A stretch of DNA of 64,000 bases, from the NCBI RefSeq assembly GCF_016775155.1, contig NZ_JAEUGD010000042.1, positions 62,001-126,000 of the forward strand, read 5' to 3'. The stretch is from Fulvivirga marina. Lineage in GTDB: Bacteria > Bacteroidota > Bacteroidia > Cytophagales > Cyclobacteriaceae. Below, one piece after another: positions 16,531 to 25,472 of the stretch. Made by a program: the position numbers and the translations under genes. The notes beneath the pieces were generated by a model. The model made no database searches and was not told the origin of the DNA. It saw nothing but the letters and a program-made list of their open reading frames with translations. The number at the start of each line of letters is the position of its first letter. Position 1 is the stretch's first letter.

Positions 16531-17751
16531 ATGAAGAATTTGTTAGTAGTTAGTGTTTCAGCTCCACCGAAGGGGGGAGCTGAAAGTTTACAAGTGGATA
16601 GGTATTTATCTTATTTAAAACACGCCTTTAATATTTCTCTATTAACAACAAAGCCGCCACGATCTGGGTGGGCGAAGCTTGATCCTGATTTGGTTTCTAA
16701 CTTGCCTGATATTAAAACATACGAGTTGAACGGTTTTTACAACCGTTACTTTAGGTACTTTCTCCGGCTTTTTTTTAAGTCCGGTGCAGCAAAACTTGAC
16801 TATGATTTTTTATTTCCAAGGCAATGGAGAAGGGCTACCAAAATGCTTAAAGATAAACCTGATGTAATATATTCAAGGTCGTTGCCCTTCAGCTCAGCCG
16901 TTATGGCTCGTAAACTTGCAGCATATTACAAGGTGCCTTGGGTGATGCATTTGAGCGACCCATGGGTTGGGAATCCGTATCTGGCAGATTCACATAGGTC
17001 AACACATGTATTGAACGAAGCTCTTTGTATAGAACAGGCAAATATGGTGTCGTTTACCACACGTCAGGCGCTAGAGTATTATACACGTCGCTATCCAACA
17101 CATGCTACCAAATTTTTTATAACACCTAATGTTTACAAGGAAGAGGGGAAGCCTGAGAGAAAAAGTGATTTAACATCGAAATTGGTTTTTACACATACAG
17201 GTAACTTTTACAGTGAGAGAAACCCTGATTTTTTTCTACAAGCCCTCGAAGCAATAGATGAACAACATCCAGGTCTTTTAAAAAATATTCAGGTTAATTT
17301 TGTGGGCAATGCAGATGAGTATTCTGAGGAGCGTATAAGAACATGCCCGCTTGATCAGGTGGTTTTTTATGGCCCCAAGTCTTATGCAGAGTCTGTTGCA
17401 ATGCAAAATGATTCTGATGTTTTGGTTGTGATAGACAAACCGGTTAAAAAAGAAGAAGATACACTGTTCCTGCCCTCAAAGGTACTGGATTATATGGTTA
17501 CGGGCCGTTACATACTCGCAATTACTGATGATACTTCTTGTACATCTGGATTAGTCTCGGAAGGATTCGGAGTTGCGTGCGGATATGACGATTTAAATAA
17601 GTTAAAAAATGCAATAATGCAATTGATACAAGCTCATCATAACGGCGACTATGCTTACTTTAAAACCCAAAGGCCCCATCCTGCATATAGTGCAAAAGTC
17701 AATTCAGGGGAACTCATTTCAAAATTAAATACGCTTGTATGTGCGGAATAG
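16531..17751 (+). CDS. Glycosyltransferase, GT4-like (GT-B fold)
   Basis: Predicted to add one sugar to the lipid-linked repeat unit at the cytoplasmic membrane face. The 406-residue protein starts with VVSVSAPPKGGAE, a GT-B N-terminal loop, has HLSDPWVGNPY in the N-domain and a C-domain with FTHTGNFYSERNPDFFLQAL and LPSKVLDYMVTGR, where the donor nucleotide binds. The sugar specificity cannot be read. It starts 4 bases after the flippase stop and overlaps asnB by 13 bases, so it is translationally coupled to both. Confidence 0.85.
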   Translation: MKNLLVVSVSAPPKGGAESLQVDRYLSYLKHAFNISLLTTKPPRSGWAKLDPDLVSNLPDIKTYELNGFYNRYFRYFLRLFFKSGAAKLDYDFLFPRQWRRATKMLKDKPDVIYSRSLPFSSAVMARKLAAYYKVPWVMHLSDPWVGNPYLADSHRSTHVLNEALCIEQANMVSFTTRQALEYYTRRYPTHATKFFITPNVYKEEGKPERKSDLTSKLVFTHTGNFYSERNPDFFLQALEAIDEQHPGLLKNIQVNFVGNADEYSEERIRTCPLDQVVFYGPKSYAESVAMQNDSDVLVVIDKPVKKEEDTLFLPSKVLDYMVTGRYILAITDDTSCTSGLVSEGFGVACGYDDLNKLKNAIMQLIQAHHNGDYAYFKTQRPHPAYSAKVNSGELISKLNTLVCAE

Positions 17752-19616
17752 CAGGTCTTTATGGGTATGGCTTAGTAGAACAGCAACACCTGAAGCGAAT
17801 AACCCGAACGCTATCTCATCGAGGACCAGATGCGGAGGGGTATTTTATAGATGAACAGGTTGCATTAGGTCACAGAAGATTGGCAATAATTGACTTGGAG
17901 CCCCGGGCAAACCAACCCATGACGTATGAGGAATACACAATTGTGTTAAATGGAGAGATATATAATTATCGAGAAGTTCGGCAGGAGCTTAAAGGATTAG
18001 GTTATAGTTTCAGTTCGGAGTCTGATACTGAAGTGCTTTTAAAAGCGTTTTCTAAATGGGGTATTGATGCGGTGGCTAAACTGGTTGGTATGTTTAGTTT
18101 TGCTATTTACAATAGCAAAACCAGAGAGCTGTGTTTGGTTCGGGATCGTCTTGGTGTGAAGCCATTGTATTATCATTATTCAAATGGCAGGTTGATTTTT
18201 GGTAGTGAGATAAAAGTAATTTCAGAGCATTTTGACAGATCCTTAGAGGTTGACAAAAGCGGTTTGTACTCTTATCTCCGTTTTGGATATTTCATAGGAG
18301 AGACAACCATATTTGCACAAGTGAAGAAAGTGCCTCCGGGTTCATACATCAGAATCACGCCTAACAATTTATCTATACAGCATTATTGGTGTCCTGAGGG
18401 GTTTCTACAAGACAAAAAGTCTTTTAAGAATATTGATTCTGCTGCTGATGAGCTTGAGCCTCTTTTAATAGAGGCCTTTAAATACAGGATGGTTTCTGAT
18501 GTCCCAGTAGGTACATTCTTTAGTGGTGGAATTGATAGTTCGCTGCTTGTGGCCATATTAAATAAGCACTATGGGAAGATCATCACATGTACAATCGGTT
18601 TTGATAAAAGCCAAAATAACGAGGCAGAATATGCCAGAAAGATTGCTAAACATTTAGGGACCATTCATCATGAACGTATTTTAGGGTTTTCGGAAGCACG
18701 GGATCTCTTCTCTTCCTTTTATGACGTTTATGATGAACCGTTTCACGACACTTCGGGGATTCCTACGTCAATAGTTACCGAATTGGCGAAGGAAAGAGGA
18801 ATTAAAGTTGTGTTGTCTGCTGATGGCGGAGATGAGTTGTTCGGGGGATATCCCGTATACAAGAAATTATCGAGCTTTTATAATCGTGTAAGATCAATAC
18901 CTGCAATTTTCAGGCAAACTGCTAGTAGAATAGTAGAATTCATGGGGGTAGATTCCTCCGGTTTGTACTATAGAAATATGGGACAAAAAATGGGCAAGGT
19001 TGCAGAATTATTAGAGTCGGAGAGCGCGGAGGAGGTTTATGAGGCGATAATAAGTACAATTTCCCATAAGGAAGCAATGAAGCAAATTACCGGCGAACTA
19101 ACTTTTAATAAAACCAGATACAATAACAATGGTCTTCATCCTATGGAACGGGCTATGCTTTGGGATCTAAAATATTTTTTACCTGATGATTTATTGGTGA
19201 AAGTAGACCGGGCAACAATGTATCATGGAATTGAAGGAAGAGAGCCTTTTCTTGATCATAGGGTAGTAGAGTTTGCCTTACGTTTACCACTTGACTATAA
19301 AATCAAGAATGGGGATCAAAAAATAATTTTGAAAAAGATTTTGGCTCGTTACATGCCTCCAGAGCTATACGAAAGGCCAAAACAAGGCTTCAGCATTCCT
19401 TTAGCAGATTGGTTTGCGGAATATCTTGATGAAGGCTTTCAAAAGAAGTTTTCGGGGGCTCGACTGGCAGAGCGGTTTCCAATGAACGAGAAGGTTGCCA
19501 AGAGGTCAATTGACAACTACTTTAGGTACAGAAAAAAACAGCAAGAGTATAATACCCTCCATGCGTTTAAACTTGCAGGGTTACTTATGTGGTACGATAA
19601 ACATGTTGGAAAATGA
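17739..19616 (+). CDS. asnB: AsnB-type glutamine-hydrolysing amidotransferase
   Basis: Class II glutamine amidotransferase plus ATP-pyrophosphatase domains in 625 residues. Cys2 of MCGIAG is the glutaminase nucleophile; HRGPDAEG, NGEIYNY and SESDTEVLL follow. The synthetase half has the PP-loop FFSGGIDSS near residue 260, LSADGGDELFGGY and GREPFLDHRVVEFA. In polysaccharide loci such enzymes often amidate a sugar carboxylate rather than make free asparagine; the position between two glycosyltransferases, overlapping the first by 13 bases and the second by 4, supports that reading, but it is an inference. The length matches the family. Confidence 0.92.
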   Translation: MCGIAGLYGYGLVEQQHLKRITRTLSHRGPDAEGYFIDEQVALGHRRLAIIDLEPRANQPMTYEEYTIVLNGEIYNYREVRQELKGLGYSFSSESDTEVLLKAFSKWGIDAVAKLVGMFSFAIYNSKTRELCLVRDRLGVKPLYYHYSNGRLIFGSEIKVISEHFDRSLEVDKSGLYSYLRFGYFIGETTIFAQVKKVPPGSYIRITPNNLSIQHYWCPEGFLQDKKSFKNIDSAADELEPLLIEAFKYRMVSDVPVGTFFSGGIDSSLLVAILNKHYGKIITCTIGFDKSQNNEAEYARKIAKHLGTIHHERILGFSEARDLFSSFYDVYDEPFHDTSGIPTSIVTELAKERGIKVVLSADGGDELFGGYPVYKKLSSFYNRVRSIPAIFRQTASRIVEFMGVDSSGLYYRNMGQKMGKVAELLESESAEEVYEAIISTISHKEAMKQITGELTFNKTRYNNNGLHPMERAMLWDLKYFLPDDLLVKVDRATMYHGIEGREPFLDHRVVEFALRLPLDYKIKNGDQKIILKKILARYMPPELYERPKQGFSIPLADWFAEYLDEGFQKKFSGARLAERFPMNEKVAKRSIDNYFRYRKKQQEYNTLHAFKLAGLLMWYDKHVGK

Positions 19617-20818
19617 AGGAAAAGATTTTATTATTAATTACCAACCTTGACTATGGTGGTGCTCAGAGGTCGTTTTCCAAACTTAGTTATGAACTGGATG
19701 ATCGATATGAACTATATGTATCTGTTTTTAATACATATGATGGCATTGCATTTCCGATGAAAGGAACATTAATTGATTTGGACATTCCTGGATCATCTCA
19801 TGTTCCAGGCAAGATTTACAATTTTTTTAAGAGAATAGTCAAGCTTAGAACAGTAAAGAAAAAGCTCGGAATTGACATTTGTATAAGTTTTTTGGAAGGG
19901 GCTGACTATGTTAACGTACTCTCTGGGATTGGCGAAAGAAAAATACTAAGTATCCGCGGCTCCAAAAGCCATGATGAAACGATTCAAGGCTGGATAGGGG
20001 TTGTCAGAAGAAAACTTTTTATGCCTCTCCTGTATCCTTTTGCAGATCACATTATAGCGGTAAACGAGGGAATTGTGCGTGAATTACGTGAAGAATATGG
20101 TGTTAAAAAGGTACCGGTTGATGTTGTACACAATTGGTATAATATTGAGGAGCTGGAAAATTTTTCCAAGGAAGAAATTAGTGATTCGGAGTCAGCAATA
20201 TTTGACTTGCCTGTCATATCTGCTTTTGGTAGGCTCGCCATAGAAAAAGGGTACGATCATCTCATCAAAATGTATTCACAACTTCGGAAACGAGTGCCTT
20301 GTAAGCTCTTGCTCGTAGGGGATGGCAATTTTAAACAGAATCTTTTTGAGTTGTGTAACACTTTGAACCTCAAATACTATGATTGGGCCTCTGATACACT
20401 TCATGAGAAGTACGACATATACTTCCTTGGCTATAAAGAAAATCCTTTGAAATTTGTCAGCCGGTCCACTGTTTTTGTGATGACATCTTCCTCAGAGGGT
20501 TTTCCCAACGCGCTTGCTGAGGCTATGATTTGTGGTGTTCCGGTTGTATCAACCGATTGCCCCAACGGACCAAGGGAAATCTTGGCCCTAGATCAAAATA
20601 CACAGCCGAAACTAAAAGTGGAGGACTATGTAGATTTTGGTATCTTAATGCCCACTTTTGATGTAGCATCTTCGGTAGAGGTGTGGGTGAGTGTGCTGAA
20701 CCGATTGCTCGAGGATGATGATTTAAGAAAGGATTATGCCAAGAGAGCAGGGAAAAGGATACGCCAATTTACCAGAACTCTCATTCTAAATAAGTGGTTT
20801 AATGTCATTGAATCGTAA
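19613..20818 (+). CDS. Glycosyltransferase family 4
   Basis: A 401-residue GT-B enzyme with LLITNLDYGGAQRS at residues 6-19, the acceptor-side glycine-rich loop, and the C-domain ISAFGRLAIEKGYDHLI followed by SSSEGFPNALAEAM and CGVPVVSTDCPNGPREIL, the EX7E-type donor site. Closest in pattern to GalNAc/amylovoran-type GT4 proteins. It overlaps asnB by 4 bases (ATGA) and its stop codon is directly followed by the ATG of the acyltransferase gene. Sugar specificity is unknown. Confidence 0.9.
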   Translation: MKEKILLLITNLDYGGAQRSFSKLSYELDDRYELYVSVFNTYDGIAFPMKGTLIDLDIPGSSHVPGKIYNFFKRIVKLRTVKKKLGIDICISFLEGADYVNVLSGIGERKILSIRGSKSHDETIQGWIGVVRRKLFMPLLYPFADHIIAVNEGIVRELREEYGVKKVPVDVVHNWYNIEELENFSKEEISDSESAIFDLPVISAFGRLAIEKGYDHLIKMYSQLRKRVPCKLLLVGDGNFKQNLFELCNTLNLKYYDWASDTLHEKYDIYFLGYKENPLKFVSRSTVFVMTSSSEGFPNALAEAMICGVPVVSTDCPNGPREILALDQNTQPKLKVEDYVDFGILMPTFDVASSVEVWVSVLNRLLEDDDLRKDYAKRAGKRIRQFTRTLILNKWFNVIES

Positions 20819-22264
20819 ATGCTGTTCAATTCCTTAGATTATTTGCTTTTTTTACCACTGGTAGTGGGACTTTATTATTCGTTACCCATAAGGTTCCGGT
20901 GGATCTTGCTTTTAGCTGCGAGCTATTACTTTTATATGTGCTGGAAGGCTGAGTACATAATTTTGATATTCTTGTCAACCTTAGTCGACTATCACATTGC
21001 CCGGCAAATATTTAGCGAAGCTAAGAAAACAACGAAGCAAATTCTGTTAGGAATTAGTTTAAGCGTAAATCTTGGAGTGTTGATAGCTTTCAAGTACTAT
21101 AATTTTTTCAGTCATAACATAAATGAAGTGCTTTCGACTGTCAACGTTCTTGGGCGGTTGCCTTATTACGATCTTTTACTACCAGTTGGCATCTCATTTT
21201 ATACATTCCAAACACTTAGCTATACAATAGACGTTTATCACGGAAGGATACAGCCTCAGAATCATTTTGGTAAATTTGCTGTATTTGTTTCTTTTTTCCC
21301 TCAATTGGTTGCAGGTCCTATAGAGAGAGCTAGCCATCTTATCCCCCAGCTTGATAAAAAGGTTGAGTTTAGCTACCGCAACGCTGTCAGCGGTTTAAGG
21401 CGAATTCTCTGGGGCATGTTTAAGAAAGTTGTAGTAGCAGACCGGTTGGCAATTATCGTGGATCATGTATACGGAAGCCACGAAGAACAAACAGGGTTTT
21501 CTTTATTGATAGCTTCCTACTTGTTTGCCTTTCAGATCTACTGTGATTTTTCCGGCTATTCCGATATCGCTATTGGGTCAGCACGGCTTTTAGGTATTGA
21601 TTTAATGGAGAATTTTCGCCGACCATATTTTTCGAGGTCCATTAGTGAGTTCTGGAGCCGCTGGCATATATCCCTGTCTACGTGGTTTAGGGATTATGTT
21701 TACATCCCACTCGGTGGTAACCGGGTAAGTATGAGACGGGTGTATATCAATATACTTATTGTTTTCTTAGTAAGTGGACTTTGGCATGGAGCGAACTGGA
21801 CGTTTGTAGTATGGGGTGCCCTACATGGGGTTTATCTAATTTTTGAACGGGTTCTGAAAAACAAGGTCAGGTTCAATAACAGCTTGTTTGTTCAATCGGT
21901 GCAAATTTTAATCTGTTTTCATTTGGTAGTTTTCGGCTGGATATTTTTTAGGTCGGAGTCGGTTGAGCAGTCAATTTCAATTATAGCTTCGATCTTTGAT
22001 GTGGAACAGTGGCGGGTAAGCTTCAGTTATTTCGAGCAATTGAAAATACATAAACCGGTAGTTACTATTCCAAAATTTTTGACTACACTATGCATGCTTA
22101 CTCTGTTGATAATTGGGGATATGATTTTATCCTACTTGAAGCTAAAAAAAGCCTTTTTTGCTCTCAGTCGACCCTACAGGTGGGGAGTATATATCATTGT
22201 TATTTTACTTATCGTTTTGGTTGGCAATCATGGTGAGTCCGAATTTATTTACTTTCAATTTTAA
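20819..22264 (+). CDS. MBOAT family O-acyltransferase (AlgI-like)
   Basis: Membrane-bound O-acyltransferase that brings acyl groups, usually acetyl, across the membrane to a polysaccharide. The 481-residue protein has about ten hydrophobic helices and the AlgI family blocks LPVGISFYTFQTLSYTID, FFPQLVAGPIER, SRWHISLSTWFRDYVYIPLGG and LWHGANWTF, in which His323 is the expected catalytic residue. Its ATG abuts the stop of the preceding gene, and its own stop abuts the ATG of the SGNH-like gene, an arrangement usual for AlgI/AlgJ-like pairs. Acetylation is the likely chemistry. Confidence 0.92.
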   Translation: MLFNSLDYLLFLPLVVGLYYSLPIRFRWILLLAASYYFYMCWKAEYIILIFLSTLVDYHIARQIFSEAKKTTKQILLGISLSVNLGVLIAFKYYNFFSHNINEVLSTVNVLGRLPYYDLLLPVGISFYTFQTLSYTIDVYHGRIQPQNHFGKFAVFVSFFPQLVAGPIERASHLIPQLDKKVEFSYRNAVSGLRRILWGMFKKVVVADRLAIIVDHVYGSHEEQTGFSLLIASYLFAFQIYCDFSGYSDIAIGSARLLGIDLMENFRRPYFSRSISEFWSRWHISLSTWFRDYVYIPLGGNRVSMRRVYINILIVFLVSGLWHGANWTFVVWGALHGVYLIFERVLKNKVRFNNSLFVQSVQILICFHLVVFGWIFFRSESVEQSISIIASIFDVEQWRVSFSYFEQLKIHKPVVTIPKFLTTLCMLTLLIIGDMILSYLKLKKAFFALSRPYRWGVYIIVILLIVLVGNHGESEFIYFQF

Positions 22265-23212
22265 ATGAGCAAAAGAAAACTTTTTATAGTGCGGGTGTTA
22301 CTTTTCTCAGCAATTTGTTTTGTTGTGCTACTCTCTATCAGCTCCTTTTTAAAAATTGGGCATAAGTATGTGGATAGAAGGCCAAATATTAAACTTTACC
22401 GGGTTTTTGATAGAGCAGATATTAATGCTCAATTACTAATATTAGGTTCCTCTATAGCTGAAGCGGCATTTAACTCGGGTATTATTGAAGAACAGACGGG
22501 CCTAAAGACTTACAATGCGGCGTTATCGGGAAGAAAAATTCAGGATTGGAGACCGGTTGGATATCAACTTTGTCATGCTGACACAGTTCCTGATATAGTC
22601 ATATTGGATGTGTTTCCAAATATGCTTGACTGGTATGGGAATATTTATCATCCTCAGGACTTTTATCCATACTTGTTGAATCCGAATGTAAAAGAAGCAC
22701 TATCTGAGATTAATAGCAGATATTCGAAATTGGTAACAGTTCCCTTCTACGAACTGACAATGCTGAATTCTAATTATATAAAGGATGCTTTTCAGGCGTG
22801 GGTGACTGGATTAGAACAACAGGGTTATGATTCTCTAGAATTCGTACAAACAGAGGGATCCGATTTTGATCCGAAGGATCTTCAGCATTTCATTCCTGTT
22901 GCCGCGGATCCATTGTCCGTTAAAGCTTATTATGAGTTGATTTCCTGCTTTAATCAACGTGGGACCAGAGTAATATTTATTGCACCACCCATGTATTCAC
23001 CAGGTATGAGTGCTTATGTAAGATATGGCGAGGTAAAACAAATGGTCAATCAAATAGCAGATTCGACTAACAGCCTATTTTTGGATTACTCGAATCTAGA
23101 GAGCTTTTCTGAAAAAAAATTGTACTTTTTTAATAATACGCACTTAAATGGAGAAGGTGCTGCCGCTTTTTCCAGAAGGTTTTCATTAGACATTAAACCA
23201 TTAACAAATTGA
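22265..23212 (+). CDS. SGNH-hydrolase-like partner of the MBOAT protein
   Basis: A 315-residue protein with one N-terminal transmembrane helix (about 9-29) and a periplasmic domain. The block LLILGSSIAEAAF puts G-S-S at 61-63 in place of G-D-S, so Ser63 is the likely nucleophile; a C-terminal NNTHLNGEG block contains His293, the position of the usual DxxH motif but with Asn for Asp. This fits the AlgJ/AlgX-type proteins that pass the acyl group from an MBOAT protein to the glycan. The gene abuts the MBOAT gene and overlaps the pyruvyltransferase gene by 4 bases. The weak catalytic motif leaves some doubt about activity. Confidence 0.75.
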   Translation: MSKRKLFIVRVLLFSAICFVVLLSISSFLKIGHKYVDRRPNIKLYRVFDRADINAQLLILGSSIAEAAFNSGIIEEQTGLKTYNAALSGRKIQDWRPVGYQLCHADTVPDIVILDVFPNMLDWYGNIYHPQDFYPYLLNPNVKEALSEINSRYSKLVTVPFYELTMLNSNYIKDAFQAWVTGLEQQGYDSLEFVQTEGSDFDPKDLQHFIPVAADPLSVKAYYELISCFNQRGTRVIFIAPPMYSPGMSAYVRYGEVKQMVNQIADSTNSLFLDYSNLESFSEKKLYFFNNTHLNGEGAAAFSRRFSLDIKPLTN

Positions 23213-24351
23213 AAAGTAATCAAAATAGGGCGAGCATTTTAATTCGTGGCTACTATGGTTTTGGGAATTTTGGAGACGACATCCTACTACTTACCACGTT
23301 TAATGTTATTCGTGATGCCTTACCAAATGCGGAAGTTCAGGTGTTTTCAAATGCACCGATACCGGGGTATATATGTAAATTATTAGGCACCGATATTGGG
23401 ATTATTGATTATAAGGCCAATAAGCACTTTGATTTTTTAATTGATGGAGGGGGAGGAGTGTACTTTGACTTTGCAACCGGTACAACTTTAAGCGCAGTGA
23501 GAAACAAAGTAATAGATATAATAGGTCATAGCACGTTTTCCTCCGTGCTAAACTTTTATAAGCGCTTCAAGGGTACGCCGGGCGTAACAGCGACGTATCA
23601 ACTGGGAGTCGGTATTGGTGTTGGGACATTTACGAAAAGTTCAAATAGGTACCCGGATAGTGTTAGGAAACTCTCCGCATATAATATTTTGATGGTCAGG
23701 GATCCCGATAGCCTGTGTAACTTAAAAAAGATTAAGTTCGGAGGGGAAGTCGGTGTGTTTTCTGACCTGGCATTCTTGACAGATTATTGGTTGCCCAAAG
23801 AGCTTAAGAAAAATCAAAAAAAGCGAGGAAAATCAATAGGGTTTGTAGTGCGGGTGTGGAATCAACCCGAATATTTTGACTGGTGCTTATCTAGGGCTGA
23901 ATTGCTTGCCTCTAGGGGCTATGAAGTTTCTTTTTTTTGTTTCGAAAAGAATTCGGATGCTGAAATTGTTGAGCGGTTGTCCACGAAACCTTACCAATTA
24001 CATGTCTGGTCTCCTCATGAGGGGTCTTTACAAGTTTATCTGTCACATATAGCTGACTTGGACTTAATTATTTCAATGCGCGCTCATGGCACCATAGTGG
24101 GAGCATGCCTAGGGGTTCCTTCAATAAATCTTGATATTGAACCAAAGTTGAAAATCGTATCTGAAATGTTCCCTCGGTCTTCTGTTTTGCTAAACATTGG
24201 AGTGACCGAACCGAAGTTTATCGAATCAATTGAAGAAATGCTGCAGCGAAGGGTTTATTTAGAGAGTGAGGTTCAGAAAAACAGAGCTATCATGATTAAA
24301 GGGAAGGAAAAATTATGTCAGTTTCTTTTAAGCAAAAATAGGAACAGATGA
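23209..24351 (+). CDS. Polysaccharide pyruvyl transferase family protein
   Basis: Expected to transfer pyruvate from phosphoenolpyruvate to a sugar hydroxyl pair, giving a negatively charged ketal on the glycan. The 380-residue protein has the family N-terminus RGYYGFGNFGDD (residues 13-24), the DGGGGVYFD block around 77-86, and the C-terminal SMRAHGTIVGACLGVPSINL block. The start is TTG at 23209, overlapping the preceding stop, with no ATG nearby. It overlaps the next gene by 4 bases. Some members of this family act on other acceptors or have unknown roles. Confidence 0.88.
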   Translation: MKSNQNRASILIRGYYGFGNFGDDILLLTTFNVIRDALPNAEVQVFSNAPIPGYICKLLGTDIGIIDYKANKHFDFLIDGGGGVYFDFATGTTLSAVRNKVIDIIGHSTFSSVLNFYKRFKGTPGVTATYQLGVGIGVGTFTKSSNRYPDSVRKLSAYNILMVRDPDSLCNLKKIKFGGEVGVFSDLAFLTDYWLPKELKKNQKKRGKSIGFVVRVWNQPEYFDWCLSRAELLASRGYEVSFFCFEKNSDAEIVERLSTKPYQLHVWSPHEGSLQVYLSHIADLDLIISMRAHGTIVGACLGVPSINLDIEPKLKIVSEMFPRSSVLLNIGVTEPKFIESIEEMLQRRVYLESEVQKNRAIMIKGKEKLCQFLLSKNRNR

Positions 24352-25472
24352 GACCAACAATTGTAATAATGGATAACAGCATGGGTACCACTGGAGCGTT
24401 CAATGCTATCAGGTATAATGCACTTGATCTCCGGGTTGATTTTAACTTTGTTTTTGTTATTCCAGCAACCAGCAGTAATGATGAACAACTGCGAAAGGAA
24501 GGTTTTCAAGTATATAAGCTGGACATGGTCGAAATTAACAGGAGCTTAAGGAATAACTTGAAATATTTGCCCATGCTCCTTATTAATACCATAAAGCTAT
24601 TTAAAATTTTAAAAAGACACCATGCCCGGGTGGTTCATATGAACGATATATATAACCTGTTGGGTATTACCGCGAAGCTGCTTTATAGGTATGAGTTGAT
24701 TGTACATGTTCGTAGACTACAGAATTCATTCCCTAGACCACTTTTTAAATTTTGGATGTTTTTAAACAGTTTGTTTAGTCAAAAGTTAATAGCAGTTTCA
24801 TTTGCAGTGGCAAGGGAAAACCCTTCACCAAAACTGGAGGTGATATACGATAGACTTCCATTATCAGAGAACCATGAAAAATACAAGGTGAGGAAAGATA
24901 CGGCGACTTTTAATATGCTTTTTCTGGCCAATTATACCTTTGGAAAAGGGCAACAGCATGCAATTTCGGTTTTGCAACGATTAGTCGAAGACGAGAATAC
25001 CCCTGATGTTTCGTTAACCTTTGCGGGCGGGGACTTTGGAAACGAAAATAATCTACGGTTTAAAAATGAGCTGAGAAGGCAAGTTGTTACATTAAAGCTG
25101 GAGAAATATATCACCTTCAAGGGCTATATAAGTAATGTGGAAGAGGAAATGAAGAAATATGACTTGGTACTTAACTTCTCAGAGTCCGAATCTTTTTCGT
25201 TTACTTGTGCAGAGGCATTGTTCTACGGAGTTCCTTTGGTGGCGACCGATAGTGGAGGGCCTGCCGAGCTTTTTGAACATGGAAAATCAGGTTTCCTTGT
25301 TGAGAGGGGAAATTATTCTCAAATGGCGGATTATATCAAACTTTTATCACGAGATTTTCAATTAAGGAAAGAGTTTAGTGACAACGGGAGAACCTATGTC
25401 CGGGAGAAGTTTTCATTAGAAAAAACTTCTCTTCAAATAAAGCAACTATATTATAGACTGACCAATGGGTAA
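24348..25472 (+). CDS. Glycosyltransferase family 4
   Basis: A 374-residue GT-B enzyme. The N-domain begins IVIMDNSMGTTGAFNAI and has a VHMNDIYNLLG segment; the C-domain has NMLFLANYTFGKGQQHAI, then SESESFSFTCAEALFYGVPLVATDSGGPAELF, the donor-binding E-x7-E block. It is therefore likely a retaining transferase of the polysaccharide repeat unit. It begins in the stop codon of the preceding gene and overlaps the next by 8 bases. Confidence 0.88.
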   Translation: MRPTIVIMDNSMGTTGAFNAIRYNALDLRVDFNFVFVIPATSSNDEQLRKEGFQVYKLDMVEINRSLRNNLKYLPMLLINTIKLFKILKRHHARVVHMNDIYNLLGITAKLLYRYELIVHVRRLQNSFPRPLFKFWMFLNSLFSQKLIAVSFAVARENPSPKLEVIYDRLPLSENHEKYKVRKDTATFNMLFLANYTFGKGQQHAISVLQRLVEDENTPDVSLTFAGGDFGNENNLRFKNELRRQVVTLKLEKYITFKGYISNVEEEMKKYDLVLNFSESESFSFTCAEALFYGVPLVATDSGGPAELFEHGKSGFLVERGNYSQMADYIKLLSRDFQLRKEFSDNGRTYVREKFSLEKTSLQIKQLYYRLTNG

